Origin: Sedimentisphaerales bacterium
GTDB taxonomy: Bacteria > Planctomycetota > Phycisphaerae > Sedimentisphaerales > SG8-4
Length of the DNA: 7,758 nt
Direction: 5' to 3'
NCBI GenBank assembly: GCA_016928975.1
Contig: JAFGJR010000036.1
Coordinates: forward strand, 1 to 7,758
A program made the position numbers and the translations under genes. A model generated the notes under the pieces. The model ran no database searches. It was not told the DNA's origin and was given only the letters and a program-made list of their open reading frames with translations. Position 1 is the stretch's first letter. Each line of letters opens with the position of its first letter. Shown here piece after piece: positions 7,723 to 7,758 of this stretch.

Positions 7723-7758
7723 TCAATAGCGCTCATGTTTGTGCGGCCCAGCCGCAAA
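7723..7758 (-). CDS. Possible C-terminal end of an upstream gene (perhaps the ABC ATPase)
   Basis: Eleven codons ending in TGA at 7723, reading FAAGPHKHERY. The stop would lie 19 nt before the binding-protein start, a normal operon gap filled by its ribosome binding site. The transporter in this window has a binding protein and two permeases but no ATPase, and such operons commonly carry the ATPase gene next to them, so this could be its tail. The fragment is far too short to prove coding, and another frame also ends nearby. Treat it as a position-based guess. Confidence 0.25.
   Translation of the reverse strand, partial: FAAGPHKHERY

Noticed and set aside
7721..7730. TTGACA-like hexamer ahead of the metal-binding protein gene
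   Set aside because: A -10 at 17 nt would fall on the start codon and no good -10 is present, so it cannot serve this gene with a ribosome binding site. It more likely reflects chance at the end of an upstream frame.

Overview
All genes recognised here lie on the minus strand, so the biology reads from the right edge to the left edge. The DNA is moderately GC-rich and tightly packed. Genes overlap by 1 to 8 nt or are separated by short gaps. The proteins are clearly bacterial: a signal-peptide-bearing solute-binding protein, an ABC-3 metal transporter, a PerR-type regulator and a catalase-peroxidase. I cannot fix the phylum from sequence alone. The mix would suit a diderm environmental bacterium, possibly of the planctomycete or deltaproteobacterial kind, but that is a guess.

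Right part (7758 to about 4429, minus): a metal-uptake operon. It runs from the possible last residues of an upstream gene (perhaps the missing ABC ATPase), through a ZnuA/MntC-type binding protein (7703-6600) and two different ABC-3 permeases (6603-5782 and 5782-4904), to a small membrane methyltransferase of the isoprenylcysteine carboxyl methyltransferase type (4902-4429). The junctions are a 4-nt ATGA overlap, a 1-nt TGATG overlap and a 1-nt gap, so translation is probably coupled throughout.

Middle part (4383 to 2482, minus): iron-sulfur genes. A stand-alone NifU/IscU-like scaffold (4383-4006) is followed by a 170-nt gap with a good sigma70-type promoter, then a NapH/NosR-like polytopic protein with two 4Fe-4S motifs (3835-2600). 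Overlapping its stop codon is a 41-codon reading frame (2607-2482) whose WPTGPCGE segment resembles the start of the scaffold protein.

Left part (2477 to 1, minus): a peroxide-response unit. A perfect 9-5-9 palindrome (2455-2477) sits just ahead of a PerR-type regulator (2439-1963) that keeps every metal and peroxide-sensing residue. Then come a 49-codon frame (1892-1743) that reads as the C-terminal tail of an IS1380-type transposase but has its own ribosome binding site, and katG (1703 to the left edge, C-terminus missing).

Taken together, the window couples metal import, iron-sulfur assembly and redox, and peroxide sensing and detoxification. The most unusual items are the transposase-tail frame between perR and katG, the GPCG mini-gene overlapping the iron-sulfur membrane gene, and the perfect palindrome before perR. 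I saw no tRNA, rRNA, CRISPR array or intact insertion sequence.
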